Below, piece after piece: positions 54,501 through 62,556 of a DNA stretch of 64,000 bases. The notes below the pieces were generated by a model. It had not been told where the DNA came from, ran no database searches, and saw only the letters and a program-made list of their open reading frames with translations. Location of the stretch: assembly GCF_020215665.1 (NCBI RefSeq), contig NZ_CP084061.1, positions 5,616,501-5,680,500 of the forward strand. Direction: 5' to 3'. Numbering within the stretch: position 1 is the first letter of the stretch; every line of letters begins with the position of its first letter. Source of the DNA: Blautia parvula (lineage in GTDB: Bacteria > Bacillota > Clostridia > Lachnospirales > Lachnospiraceae). The translations under genes and the position numbers were made by a program.

Positions 54501-54602
54501 GGTGTTGCGGGAGATGACAGCTGGGGTTCCAAAACCCATCCGGAATATCTTCTGAACACGGACGGCAGAATGGAATTTACATTCAGCTTTAAAGGGGTAT
54601 AA
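51576..54602 (+). CDS. lacZ: beta-galactosidase, GH2 family
   Basis: 1008 residues, close to E. coli LacZ in length and layout: N-terminal sugar-binding domain (about 40-220), immunoglobulin-like domain, TIM barrel (about 320-620), and C-terminal beta-sandwich with small-chain domain (about 730-1005). Acid/base Glu at about 455 in CGNES; nucleophile Glu at about 522 in CCEYTHAMGNS. No signal peptide, so cytoplasmic: it cleaves galactosides after import. ATG behind ACAGGAGG. Confidence 0.95.
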   Translation: MKAFQYEKVKDPAWFQENRAAAHSDHRYYGSMEEMEQKQENFRYSLNGLWKFHYANNYHSTIPGFESMDYCCRSWDDIHVPAHIQMEGYDRPQYVNVQYPWEGWEELEPGQIPTRFNPVASYVKYFEVPENMKGKRVFISFQGAESGIAVWLNGSYVGYSEDTFTPSEFELTPYLQEGENKLAAQVFKFTSSSWCEDQDFFRFSGIYRDVYLYAVPEVHVEDMRIRTLLDDTFTKADLEIVLKATAKGNVKIALSKDGNVLMTEESALGSDTRLVMKVDNPALWSAESPVLYDLLFQVFDNAGTLTEVIPYRVGFRRFEMKDNIMMLNGRRIVFKGVNRHEFSSVSGRHVSREELVKDIVTMKRNNINAIRTCHYPDGSDIYDLCDEYGLYMIAENNLESHGSWDSQAEKKEPDLNKVVPCDHPEWLGMMLDRVNSMYQRDKNHTAILIWSCGNESFGGKDIYEMSEFYRKEDPTRLVHYEGVFWDRRYNGSSDMESQMYPSVESIKAFLEKGRSKPFICCEYTHAMGNSCGAMHKYTDLTDTEPLYQGGFIWDYIDQSIYKKDRYGKEFLAYGGDFDDRPCDYNFSGNGIAYGGDRMPSPKMQEVKFNYQNITAVVEKDKVRVVNKNLFVNTDSFDCVVLVEKDGHLLREAGLETHVAPLSEEVYELPVSVQTLPGEYAVTVSFRLREDTLWAKRGHEVAFGQGVYEVPAPAALHRGKMEIVKSMHNIGIHGDGFRILFSYLNGGLVSYVYGGVEMIKAIPKPNFWRAPTDNDCGNLMPMRYGQWKLASMYLNHKDPQGGYRIPKLEVLEDSAVITYTYYMPSIPSAECSLAYRVYGDGTVETTLSYDPVKELGDMPEFGVMFKFDADYDNVAWYGMGPEETYVDRCLGAKLGIYKNKVADNMAEYLVPQECGNKVGVRWASVTDRKGRGMLFTGDKMEFSALPYTPHEIENAMHPFELPEVHYTVVRVSAKQMGVAGDDSWGSKTHPEYLLNTDGRMEFTFSFKGV

Positions 54603-54625
54603 GAATACAGAATAGTTTAAGAACA

Positions 54626-54650
54626 GGGCCGGCCTGCCACAGACCGGCCC
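54626..54650 (+). other. intercistronic hairpin before the GH42 gene
   Basis: GGGCCGG / CCGGCCC with an 11-nt loop, just upstream of the GGAGG ribosome binding site; no U-tract. Could limit or stabilise expression of the downstream enzyme. Confidence 0.45.
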
Positions 54651-54664
54651 ATTGGAGGACAGAT

Positions 54665-56692
54665 ATGGGCAAAGACGTAAATTTCGGTAAAATGATTCAC
54701 GGCGGGGACTACAATCCGGAACAGTGGCTGGATTCCCCGGATATCCTGGAAAAAGACATCGAGTATTTTAAGAAAGCAAAAATCAATGAAGTTTCCCTGG
54801 GGATTTTCTCCTGGGCAGTTCTGGAACCCCGTGAAGGGGAGTACCATTTCGGCTGGATGGAAGATATCATAAACCGTCTCTGGGAAAACGGTATCTCCAC
54901 AATCCTGGCTACTCCTTCCGGTGCCCGCCCAAAATGGATGGCAGACAAATATCCCGAGGTCCTGCGGGTGGACGCGGACAGGCACAGAAACCTGTTTGGC
55001 GGCAGACATAACCACTGCTATACCTCCCCTGTATACAGAGATAAAGTACGCCGGATGAATATGGCTTTGTCCGAAAAATTCGGAAAGCATCCCGGTGTCA
55101 TTGGCTGGCATCTGTCCAACGAGTACGGCGGAGAATGCCACTGTCCCCTCTGCCAGGAAGCGTTCCGCAGTTGGCTGAAGGAAAAATACGGGACTATTGA
55201 GGCGCTGAACAAAGCCTGGGCGACAACCTTCTGGAGCCATATATACAATGATTTTTCACAGGTGGAAAGCCCGTCCCCGAGAGGGGAATCCGGACTTCAC
55301 GGGTTAAACCTGGACTGGAAACGTTTTGTTACGGACCGGACCGTGGATTTTGTACGCCACGAGGCACAGGCTGTGAAAGACGGCGGCTCAGACCTTCCGG
55401 TCATGATCAATATGATGTATAACTACGAAGGCCTGAATTACCACAAATTCAAGGATGTGGTGGATATCGTCACATGGGACAATTACCCCACATGGCATAA
55501 GGGGCCGGAATCCCACACTGCCATGGATACGGGAATGCAGCATGATATTATGAGGAGCATTCTGAAAAAGCCGTTCCTCCTCATGGAATCATGTCCTTCA
55601 GCCACTAACTGGCAGAGTGTGAGCAAGCTGAAAAAGCCGGGGATGCTGCGGGCAGCGTCTCTGCAGGCAGTGGCACACGGCTCAGACAGCGTGCAGTATT
55701 TCCAGCTCCGCCAGAGCCGTGGTTCCAGCGAGAAATTCCACGGCGCTGTCATTGACCACTACGGCGGGGATGACACCAGAGTGTTCGGTGAAGTCACAGA
55801 AGTGGGAGAAGCGCTGGAAGCTCTTGGCGAAATGGCGGGCAGCCGTACTATAGCCCGGGCGGCAGTCATCTATGACTGGGAAAACCGCTGGGCCATGGAG
55901 GACGCGGCAGGTCCGAGAAATAAAAACCTGTATTATAAAGAGGCAGTGGAGAAATCCTACTATGCATTCCGTAAGCTCGGGCTGGATGTGGATGTCATTG
56001 ACATGGAACAGGATCTGGAAGGTTATAAGATAGCGGCGGCTCCCATGCTTTATATGTTCCGGGCCGGGTTTGAGGAGAAGGCAAGGAAGTTTGTGGAAGC
56101 AGGCGGTAAGCTGATCCTTACATACTGGTCAGGGATTGTGGATGACACGGACCTCTGTTTCCTGGGCGGAACACCTCACGGACTTATGGACGTGTGCGGT
56201 CTGCGCAGTACGGAGATTGACGGACTCTATGACGGAGAGACCAACAGCGGTGTTCCGGTGGAAGGAAATACCCTGTGCATGACAAAGAGCTACACCTGTG
56301 AGCACCTCTGTGACCTGGTGAAAACAGACGGCGCGGAGGTTCTTATGACCTTTGGCAGTGATTTTTACGCGGGAATGCCGGCACTTACCTGCAATGCTTA
56401 CGGTGAGGGGAAAGCTTACTATGTGTGTGCGGATTTTGAGCAGGGCTTCTATGATGAATTATACAGGAAGCTGGTAAAAGAATGCGGTATCAAACGCTAC
56501 ATTCATCATATTCCCGCCGGAATCGAAGTGACATCCAGGGAGACAGAGGATGCGCTCTACCTGATCGTACAGAACTTCAACCGGGAAAGCACAGAGGTGC
56601 GCCTGCCCAAAGGGCCGTTTTCAGTCTGGTATGGGGAATATGACGGTACGGTGAAGGGCTTTGACATGGTGGTTCTCAAAAAAAGAAAATAG
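54665..56692 (+). CDS. beta-galactosidase, GH42 family
   Basis: 675 residues, cytoplasmic. TIM barrel (1 to about 390) with acid/base Glu at about 153 in LSNEYGGE and nucleophile Glu at about 308 in LLMESCPS, a CHCPLC cluster typical of the GH42 zinc site, a flavodoxin-like trimer domain, and a C-terminal beta-domain. GH42 enzymes often prefer beta-1,3/1,6-galactosides or galacto-oligosaccharides, so it may complement the GH2 enzyme encoded just upstream. Confidence 0.93.
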   Translation: MGKDVNFGKMIHGGDYNPEQWLDSPDILEKDIEYFKKAKINEVSLGIFSWAVLEPREGEYHFGWMEDIINRLWENGISTILATPSGARPKWMADKYPEVLRVDADRHRNLFGGRHNHCYTSPVYRDKVRRMNMALSEKFGKHPGVIGWHLSNEYGGECHCPLCQEAFRSWLKEKYGTIEALNKAWATTFWSHIYNDFSQVESPSPRGESGLHGLNLDWKRFVTDRTVDFVRHEAQAVKDGGSDLPVMINMMYNYEGLNYHKFKDVVDIVTWDNYPTWHKGPESHTAMDTGMQHDIMRSILKKPFLLMESCPSATNWQSVSKLKKPGMLRAASLQAVAHGSDSVQYFQLRQSRGSSEKFHGAVIDHYGGDDTRVFGEVTEVGEALEALGEMAGSRTIARAAVIYDWENRWAMEDAAGPRNKNLYYKEAVEKSYYAFRKLGLDVDVIDMEQDLEGYKIAAAPMLYMFRAGFEEKARKFVEAGGKLILTYWSGIVDDTDLCFLGGTPHGLMDVCGLRSTEIDGLYDGETNSGVPVEGNTLCMTKSYTCEHLCDLVKTDGAEVLMTFGSDFYAGMPALTCNAYGEGKAYYVCADFEQGFYDELYRKLVKECGIKRYIHHIPAGIEVTSRETEDALYLIVQNFNRESTEVRLPKGPFSVWYGEYDGTVKGFDMVVLKKRK

Positions 56693-56740
56693 ACAGGAAC
56701 CGTATGAGCTGAGATACTGAATAACAGTTAAGAGGATATA

Positions 56741-56783
56741 AATGCAGACAAAGAAGTCTTACGGACTCTTTGCCTGCATTTTT
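56741..56783 (+). terminator. terminator of the beta-galactosidase genes
   Basis: AATGCAG...CAAAG...AGTC pairs with GACT...CTTTG...CTGCATT, TTAC loop, five Ts. Confidence 0.8.
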
Positions 56784-56860
56784 CATGGAGAAAAGGGGAT
56801 GGACAGATTTTTGCAGGGGCTGCATCCGACAGTGGTTGTTAAGGAATTTCCAGGTATACA

Positions 56861-56888
56861 TTGACTTTTCTTTCTGAGGGGGTATAAT
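56861..56888 (+). promoter_or_regulatory. promoter of lrgAB
   Basis: TTGACT, 16-bp spacer, TATAAT. A CAACGTTG palindrome (56905-56912) follows near the transcription start and could bind a regulator. Confidence 0.7.
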
Positions 56889-56932
56889 TTTTAAGGTATA
56901 TTGACAACGTTGAAAAGACAGAAGGAGGAGCT

Positions 56933-57304
56933 ATGAAGTATTTGAGACAATTCTGTATTATTTTACTTTTTTCATTTCTGGGAGAAGGGCTTCATATTAT
57001 CCTGCCGCTTCCCGTGCCTGCCAGTGTCTATGGTCTTGTTCTGATGCTGGCCGCGCTTCAGACAGGGATTCTGAAGACGCGTCAGGTGAGGGAAACGGCG
57101 GGTTTTTTGATTGAGATCATGCCTGTGATGTTCATACCCGCTGCCGCGGGGCTGCTGAATTCATGGGGCGTGCTGAAACCTGTCTTCGTTCCGGTTGCAG
57201 TTATAACTGCGGTCACCACGGTTTTCGTCATGGCAGTGACAGGACTTGTGACCCAGGGGATTATACGGAAGGGGAAAAAGAAAAATGAAAGCATTTCTGA
57301 GTGA
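56933..57304 (+). CDS. lrgA: LrgA/CidA-family membrane protein
   Basis: 123 residues, four spans, opening RQFCIILLFSFLGEGLHIILPLPVPASVYGLVL, the LrgA/CidA signature. The family is holin-like; some pairs are now known to transport pyruvate or similar small acids. ATG behind GAAGGAGGAG. Overlaps lrgB by 20 bp. Confidence 0.9.
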   Translation: MKYLRQFCIILLFSFLGEGLHIILPLPVPASVYGLVLMLAALQTGILKTRQVRETAGFLIEIMPVMFIPAAAGLLNSWGVLKPVFVPVAVITAVTTVFVMAVTGLVTQGIIRKGKKKNESISE

Positions 57305-57977
57305 TTCTGTTTTCTGGGGAGCTGTTTTAAGCCTGCTTGGGTATGAAGCGGGGCTGCTTCTCAAGAGAAAATTTAAAATGGCAGTCTTTAACCCACTGCT
57401 TATAGGTGTTATCTGTGTGATGGGTGTGCTGGCAGTGGGGCATATTGATTATGACAGTTATTATGAAGGCGGCAGGTATATCAGCTACCTTCTGACACCG
57501 GCAACGGTATGCCTTGCAGTGCCTTTGTATGAACAGATGGGGCTGTTGAAGAAAAATCTGAAGGCTGTGGCAGCAGGGCTGATTTCCGGCGTGCTTGCCA
57601 GCCTTGTCAGTGTATTTCTTCTGGCAAAGCTTTTCGGCCTGAACCATGCCCAGTATGTGACGCTGCTTCCAAAGTCCATTACAACAGCGATCGGTATGGG
57701 AGTGTCTGAGGAATTGGGCGGAATTGTCACAATTACCGTGGCAGTTATCATTATTACCGGGATATTGGGCAACATGATAGGAGAAGTGATATTTAAGATT
57801 TTCCGTATTCAGGAGCCTGTGGCAAAAGGACTGTCCCTGGGGGCCGCGTCCCATGCCATCGGAACGGCAAAAGCTATGGAGCTTGGTCCGGTGGAGGGCG
57901 CCATGAGCAGTCTGGCAATCGCGGTAGCAGGTCTGTTGACTGTGATCGGTGCCTCAGTGTTTGCAGGGTTTATGTAG
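57285..57977 (+). CDS. lrgB: LrgB/CidB-family membrane protein
   Basis: 230 residues, about six to seven spans, with [19 protein letters not shown] and [17 protein letters not shown], both diagnostic for LrgB. Works with LrgA in autolysis control or organic-acid transport. The next gene, a cytidylate-kinase-like protein, starts 18 bp later and is probably cotranscribed. Confidence 0.92.
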   Translation: MKAFLSDSVFWGAVLSLLGYEAGLLLKRKFKMAVFNPLLIGVICVMGVLAVGHIDYDSYYEGGRYISYLLTPATVCLAVPLYEQMGLLKKNLKAVAAGLISGVLASLVSVFLLAKLFGLNHAQYVTLLPKSITTAIGMGVSEELGGIVTITVAVIIITGILGNMIGEVIFKIFRIQEPVAKGLSLGAASHAIGTAKAMELGPVEGAMSSLAIAVAGLLTVIGASVFAGFM

Positions 57978-57995
57978 CGGAAGGGAGCGGTTGAG

Positions 57996-58574
57996 ATGGA
58001 AAAAGGAATCATTACCATAGGAAGACAGTACGGAAGCCAGGGGAGGGCAGTGGGGAAGATGCTTGCGCAGCGCCTGGGCTGTGCCTTTTATGACAAAGAA
58101 GAGCTTGCCAGGATCGCCAGGGGAAGAGATTATGAGGAAGTAAGGGAATTTTATGAGGAACAGCCTGTAGACAGCCTTTTGTATGCCATTGCCATGAACA
58201 ATGAGGAGGGAGAAGTGGGAAGGATACCCTTTGCCCGTATCCGGGAATTGTGCGGCAATGGTCCCTGTGTACTCATTGGCCGGTGCGGAAATGAGATCTT
58301 CCGGGAAAAACAGGATGCCGTAAGTATTTTTATACACGGGGATATGGAAAAGAGGGTTCAATATGTGACGGAGACAGAGGGGATTTCCGCACACGGTGCC
58401 AAAAAGAAAATAGACAGGGTGGATGAGGAGCGGGCATCTTTCCACAGGTATTATACCCACAGAGAATGGGGAAGGGCGGATGCCTATGAGCTGTGTCTTG
58501 ACAGCAGTGTTCTGGGGGCGGATAAGTGTGCAGAGGTGATATTTGATTATCTTAAGATCAGGGGGCTGTTTTAA
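57996..58574 (+). CDS. cytidylate-kinase-like family protein
   Basis: 192 residues: IITIGRQYGSQGRAVGKMLA at the start is the family's altered P-loop, then FYDKEEL, VLIGRCGNEIF, FIHGDMEKRV and a C-terminal LCLDSSVLGADKCAEVI. The family is related to CMP kinase, but the normal GxxGxGKG loop is absent, so nucleotide kinase activity is uncertain. It resembles the C-terminal domain of the transporter fusion at 7303-9339. ATG behind GGAAGGGAGCGG. Confidence 0.85.
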   Translation: MEKGIITIGRQYGSQGRAVGKMLAQRLGCAFYDKEELARIARGRDYEEVREFYEEQPVDSLLYAIAMNNEEGEVGRIPFARIRELCGNGPCVLIGRCGNEIFREKQDAVSIFIHGDMEKRVQYVTETEGISAHGAKKKIDRVDEERASFHRYYTHREWGRADAYELCLDSSVLGADKCAEVIFDYLKIRGLF

Positions 58575-58700
58575 GGCCTTTGGGGTTGATATTTCCGTCC
58601 ATTATGATTATCATTATAAGCAGTAAGGTGCTTCAGAAGTTTAAGGATTTCCGGGTTGTGCAGGATGCGTTTTACGGCCTGCGCCCGGCGGAGGATTTGT

Positions 58701-59288
58701 ATGGCATTTTTTGAAAAACCATTGACCAGGAAAGAGATTTTTTCCATTCCGAACATCATGGGGTATTTCCGGATTCTTTTGATCCCGGTCTATGTCCTTT
58801 TGTATTATCATGCGGAGTCGGTGAGGGAGTATTATATTGCCGCTGTGCTGGTGGGGATTTCCGGGATCACGGATATGCTGGACGGCAAAGTGGCGAGGCA
58901 TTTTCATATGATCACAGAGCTGGGGAAAGCCCTGGACCCGGTGGCGGATAAGCTGACTTTGGGTGCTATGATCCTATGTCTGGCTTTCCGGTATGAAAAT
59001 ATGCGCTGGCTGGTGGGGCTGTTTATATTGAAAGAGGGCTTCATGGGAATCATGGGGCTTTTGCTGTCACATTACCGGGGCAGAAAGCTGGATGGGGCAA
59101 AATGGTATGGGAAGGTCTGTACTGCGTTTTCTTATGTGGTGATGTTTGTGCTGTTTTTCTTCCTGCGGCTGCCCTTATCCCTGGTAAATGCCCTGATTGT
59201 GTGCTGCGGCGTGCTCATGGCTGTGACCTGGGTGCTGTATGTGCCGGTGTTTGTGAAGATGTGGAAAGAAAAAGGACAGGCTTATTGA
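58701..59288 (+). CDS. CDP-alcohol phosphatidyltransferase (PgsA-like)
   Basis: 195 residues from ATG 58701 behind CGGAGGATTTGT; the frame opens at 58656. Membrane enzyme with about five spans and the CDP-alcohol motif: DGKVAR, then G and D in LGKALDPVADK (DGxxAR...GxxxDxxxD). It would join a CDP-diacylglycerol-type donor to glycerol phosphate or another alcohol in phospholipid synthesis. Inositol phosphate as acceptor cannot be excluded from sequence alone. Confidence 0.88.
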   Translation: MAFFEKPLTRKEIFSIPNIMGYFRILLIPVYVLLYYHAESVREYYIAAVLVGISGITDMLDGKVARHFHMITELGKALDPVADKLTLGAMILCLAFRYENMRWLVGLFILKEGFMGIMGLLLSHYRGRKLDGAKWYGKVCTAFSYVVMFVLFFFLRLPLSLVNALIVCCGVLMAVTWVLYVPVFVKMWKEKGQAY

Positions 59289-59313
59289 AAATATTTAAAC
59301 TTTTTGATAAAAT
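59284..59313 (+). promoter_or_regulatory. promoter of the tandem LacI genes
   Basis: TTGAAA, 18-bp spacer, TAAAAT; the -35 overlaps the stop codon of the upstream gene. Confidence 0.55.
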
Positions 59314-59367
59314 ATTTATATGTAAATTTTATATGCAAAAAGTCTGGATAAAGGGATAGGTCGGAAT

Positions 59368-60399
59368 ATGAAAGTAAGTATAAAAGATATCAGTGAGCGC
59401 ACAGGATTCTCGCCTGCTACGGTTTCCAATGCACTGAACCACAAAAAAGGGGTCAATGCAGATACGGCAGCCGAGATTTTCCGTGTGGCGAAAGAGATGG
59501 GTTATATCAGTGAATCGCGTATCGGGAAAATCAAATTCGTTATCTTCAAGAGAAATGGTTTGATCATAGACGATACGCCTTTTTTTTCACTTCTGATTGA
59601 CGGAATCGAGAAAGAGTGCCGGGCATCGGGGATGGAGATGGTGCTGTGCCGCCTGAATTATGAGGACGAGGACTACGAGGAACAGGTGAACTGGCTGATA
59701 CATGACAATTCTTCCGCGGTGATCATGCTGGGAACAGAGCTGATGGAGGAGGATGTGGCTCTCTATAAGAATGCGTCCTGCCCCTTTCTCATGCTGGACT
59801 ACTGGAGCTGGGACATGAGCTTTAACGGCGTTCTGATCAACAACGCGGATTCTGCCCGTATGGCAACAGAATATCTGCTGCGAAAGGGGCATAGAAGGAT
59901 TGGTTATCTGAGAGGGGAATTCAGGATCAAAGCATTCCGCTCCAGAGCCGTCGGGTATGCGACTGCCCTCAATAAAGCGGGGCTGGTTCCGGAGAAGAGA
60001 TATACTGTTACGCTGTCCACCACTATCAATGGCGCTTATGAGGATATGAAGGCATATCTGAAGACCGGGCCTGAGCTTCCCACAGCCTATTTCGCGGATA
60101 ATGATATGGTGGCTCTGGGGGCGATCCGGGCGCTGCAGGAAAAGGGGTATCAGGTGCCGGAAGATATCTCTGTGGTGGGATTTGATGATCTGCCGTTCTG
60201 TGAGATCGCCAATCCTCCGCTTACGACTCTGCGGGTTCCGAAGCAGGAGATGGGGCGTGTGGCGGTCAGAAGGATTCTGGAAGTGATAAACGGTACCGAT
60301 AAGATCAAGACCAAGACCCAGGTATGCACAATCTTTGTGGAGCGCGACAGTGTCAGGGATCTGAAGGACAGAAACGGCGGTGACGGCGATGAAGGTTAA
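59368..60399 (+). CDS. LacI-family regulator, first of an overlapping pair
   Basis: 343 residues. Helix-turn-helix ISERTGFSPATVSNALN (residues 7-23), hinge, and sugar-sensing domain with the family segments YLLRKGHRRIGYLRG, AYFADNDMVALGAIRALQEKG and SVVGFDDLPFCEIANPPLTTLRVP. Overlaps the next lacI-type gene by 11 bp. With it, it probably controls the ABC importer at 62557 onward. Confidence 0.92.
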   Translation: MKVSIKDISERTGFSPATVSNALNHKKGVNADTAAEIFRVAKEMGYISESRIGKIKFVIFKRNGLIIDDTPFFSLLIDGIEKECRASGMEMVLCRLNYEDEDYEEQVNWLIHDNSSAVIMLGTELMEEDVALYKNASCPFLMLDYWSWDMSFNGVLINNADSARMATEYLLRKGHRRIGYLRGEFRIKAFRSRAVGYATALNKAGLVPEKRYTVTLSTTINGAYEDMKAYLKTGPELPTAYFADNDMVALGAIRALQEKGYQVPEDISVVGFDDLPFCEIANPPLTTLRVPKQEMGRVAVRRILEVINGTDKIKTKTQVCTIFVERDSVRDLKDRNGGDGDEG

Positions 60400-61384
60400 A
60401 TCAAAAGAGGTGGCAGAGGCCCTGGGTGTGTCCACCGCCACGGTATCCCTTGCCATCAACGGCAAACCGGGGGTAAATGAGGAGACAAGGAAGCGGATAC
60501 TGGAATATATCAGCGGCCAGCAGGGAAAAGATGTGACGAAAGGAACCTTTGTGAAACTGATCATCTTTGAAAATTCTCCCCGTGTACTGTCAGGGGGGAT
60601 GGGGTCGTTCTTCAGGATCACCTATGTGGAGAGCGTGGAGCGCCTTCAGAGGGACAAGCTGGAGGTCAGGCTTGTGTATGCTTACGGCTATGAGGAACTG
60701 AAGGAGGCGCTGCTGAAAAGCAATACGGACGGGACCAGGGGCATACTGCTGCGGGCGGATGAATTCGGTGAGAAGGATTATGAACTGATCTCCCTGTGCA
60801 GGGTTCCCCTTGTCATGAGTGACTGCGGATCCGGGGAGGCCGGCTGGAATATGGTGAACTTTAACAACCGTCAGGCTGTCTTTCAGGGGATGGAATATCT
60901 GAAAGCCCATGGCTGCAGAAGGATCGTATATTTTCAGAACGCGGAGGCCATCTATAATTTCAGGGCAAGAAGAGAGGCTTTTTTGGAGTATCTCAACAGA
61001 AATCCTGAGATTTCAGGCAGCTTTTGGGAGACAGGGAACGAGAGGGAGGAGATAGAGCGGAGGGCAGAGGAATACTTTACCCGCTGTGATGTGCTGCCGG
61101 ACGCGGTGTTTCTGGAAAACTTTCTGGTTTCCGTGGGGACGGCCCAGTCCCTTATGAAGCTGGGCATATCCGTGCCGGATCAGATATCTCTTCTGGGAAT
61201 TGACGCCATTCCCGACACGGTACTGCTGCCCTATAAACTGACCCACTTTGAAGTACCTCATAAAAAGAGGAGTGTACTTATGGCAGAGCTCCTTTTGGAA
61301 CTTATGAACCGCCCGGATGACGGCTTTGGGCGGATGGTGCTGGTGAATGAAAAAATGGCGGAGGGCAACAGTGTAAAGGGGTAG
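60389..61384 (+). CDS. LacI-family regulator, second of an overlapping pair
   Basis: 331 residues; start ATG 60389 (GTG 60380 possible) inside the previous gene. Helix-turn-helix VAEALGVSTATVSLAIN near residues 7-23. The hinge region is shorter and less conserved (ISGQQGKDVTKG) and the sensor domain is divergent but keeps the overall order (GMEYLKAHGCRRIVYFQN, then DQISLLGIDAIPDTVLLP). Two coupled LacI proteins suggest joint or heteromeric control; inference. Confidence 0.88.
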   Translation: MKVKSKEVAEALGVSTATVSLAINGKPGVNEETRKRILEYISGQQGKDVTKGTFVKLIIFENSPRVLSGGMGSFFRITYVESVERLQRDKLEVRLVYAYGYEELKEALLKSNTDGTRGILLRADEFGEKDYELISLCRVPLVMSDCGSGEAGWNMVNFNNRQAVFQGMEYLKAHGCRRIVYFQNAEAIYNFRARREAFLEYLNRNPEISGSFWETGNEREEIERRAEEYFTRCDVLPDAVFLENFLVSVGTAQSLMKLGISVPDQISLLGIDAIPDTVLLPYKLTHFEVPHKKRSVLMAELLLELMNRPDDGFGRMVLVNEKMAEGNSVKG

Positions 61385-61668
61385 GCGGGAAGGCAGAAGT
61401 ATCTTGATTTTCGGTTTGTTTTTGAAACAGCAGATTGTGACCTTCTCAGTGATCCAGATTTCATCATTCCGGATTTCCAGGGAATATCCGTCTGTCACGT
61501 CTTTGGGAAACCGGCTCATAACAGCATCAAAATCCGGAGCCGGTTCCCAGATCCAGGATTTTCATTTCGGCATTCCGTCAACGCCTGCGACCAGACTGTG
61601 GATTACCGTATCCTTAATGCATTTTACGCTGAATCCCCTGTTTGATACAGGAATGATACTGGATTATA
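61385..61668. other. gene-poor stretch, possible coding remnant on the minus strand
   Basis: No convincing gene. On the minus strand a protein-like frame (CIKDTVIHSLVAGVDGMPK, an in-frame TGA, then KSWIWEPAPDFDAVMSRFP and onward) runs from about 61620 to 61385, ending without a recognisable domain. It may be debris of a lost gene. Confidence 0.25.
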
Positions 61669-61673
61669 TTTTA

Positions 61674-62141
61674 TCATTTTTGATAAAAAACTAAAGTCAT
61701 TTTGTCATTTACCTTTTCGGTTTTCCCAGTGCTTTTGAATCCCATTTTTTCATACAAATAGCAATTTCCTTTTTCCGATAAAATTGTATCTAATTCCCAA
61801 TTATCATTGCCGTGTATGCGTTCCGCTTCGATAATTGCCGCCTGCGCAATTCCCATATTTCTATATTTTTTCAAAATAAATATAGGCGAGATACGTTTCG
61901 CACTTCCTTTTTCCTTTTTGTCCACGACACGTAATGCCCCGACGATATTTTTATCAACTTCTATTATGTAATAATAGGTAAAGCATTGCCGGAGGCGAGA
62001 TAAAATTTTTTCAAGTGGTTCAGTTGCAGGACTGGTATCAGTGTCCTGATATTTTTCGTATAAGTCAGAAAACGCTTCAATCTGCATTTTCCAAATAAGT
62101 TCTGCGTCTTCGCAAGTTGCCCTTTTTAAAATAAGTTCCAT
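61674..62141 (-). CDS. GNAT-family N-acetyltransferase
   Basis: 155 residues. GNAT fold with substrate-binding N-terminus (LILKRATCEDAELIWKMQ), YYYIIEVDKNIVGALRV, the acetyl-CoA loop region ISPIFILKKYRNMGIAQAAI (RNMGIA in place of QGxGxG) and the C-terminal NCYLYEKMGF. Substrate unknown. The gene is visibly more A+T-rich than its neighbours and lies alone on the opposite strand, which suggests recent acquisition. A TTTTATCA-TTTT-TGATAAAA hairpin overlaps its 3' end (61669-61688). Confidence 0.85.
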   Translation of the reverse strand: MELILKRATCEDAELIWKMQIEAFSDLYEKYQDTDTSPATEPLEKILSRLRQCFTYYYIIEVDKNIVGALRVVDKKEKGSAKRISPIFILKKYRNMGIAQAAIIEAERIHGNDNWELDTILSEKGNCYLYEKMGFKSTGKTEKVNDKMTLVFYQK

Positions 62142-62556
62142 AAATATTACCCCACTAAAGTCTAATTTGCCTCATTATACAATATCCCAGGTCAGAAGTA
62201 TAGCAGTGCAGTTTTCTTTTTTGTTAAGGTTCGGTATGAAAATAAAATAATTTTAGTTTTATATAAAATATATCCTGAATTTATTTGCATAAAAATTTAT
62301 ATAAAACTTTATCTAAACACTAAAATGCAGGTGAGGATATAGATTTAAATAACAACTTTATGTGCAATATATATAAAAAAAGAATGTAAATATTATGAAA
62401 ATGAGCAAAAAGCAAAAACACACTTGAAAAATATATAAACAAATGCTAAAATAAATTTAAATCAAGAGCAAGAAAATTTAAATAAACGACGTCGATATTT
62501 AAATGAAAGCAAAAACGATTTAAACAATGTGTTTAAAATTTCAGGGAGGATTCAAA
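62142..62556 (+). promoter_or_regulatory. AT-rich regulatory region of the second sugar importer
   Basis: About 415 bp without a gene. It contains a promoter (62424-62452: TTGAAA, 17 bp, TGC-TAAAAT extended -10), a CGACGTCG palindrome at 62487-62494 flanked by ATTTAAAT on both sides, and TTTAAACA-ATG-TGTTTAAA at 62519-62537. The two palindromes downstream of the promoter are candidate LacI-family operators. Confidence 0.6.

Noticed and set aside
52971-54539. 522-residue frame on the minus strand inside the GH2 gene
   Set aside because: Antisense shadow of a long, clearly coding gene; Cys/His/Phe-rich composition typical of reverse-frame translation, no start site.
58604-58714. 36-residue frame MIIIISSKVLQKFKDF... 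before the CDP-alcohol transferase gene
   Set aside because: Reads like protein and overlaps the next start, but has no ribosome binding site and no recognisable relative; could be a remnant or leader peptide. Left out for lack of support.
59587-60621. 344-residue minus-strand frame across the two LacI genes
   Set aside because: Antisense shadow of two confirmed regulators; no ribosome binding site or domain.
61440-61620. MKILDLGTGSGF-like string on the minus strand (methyltransferase motif I)
   Set aside because: Short match in one frame followed at once by a stop; the adjoining frame gives no methyltransferase sequence, so chance is more likely.
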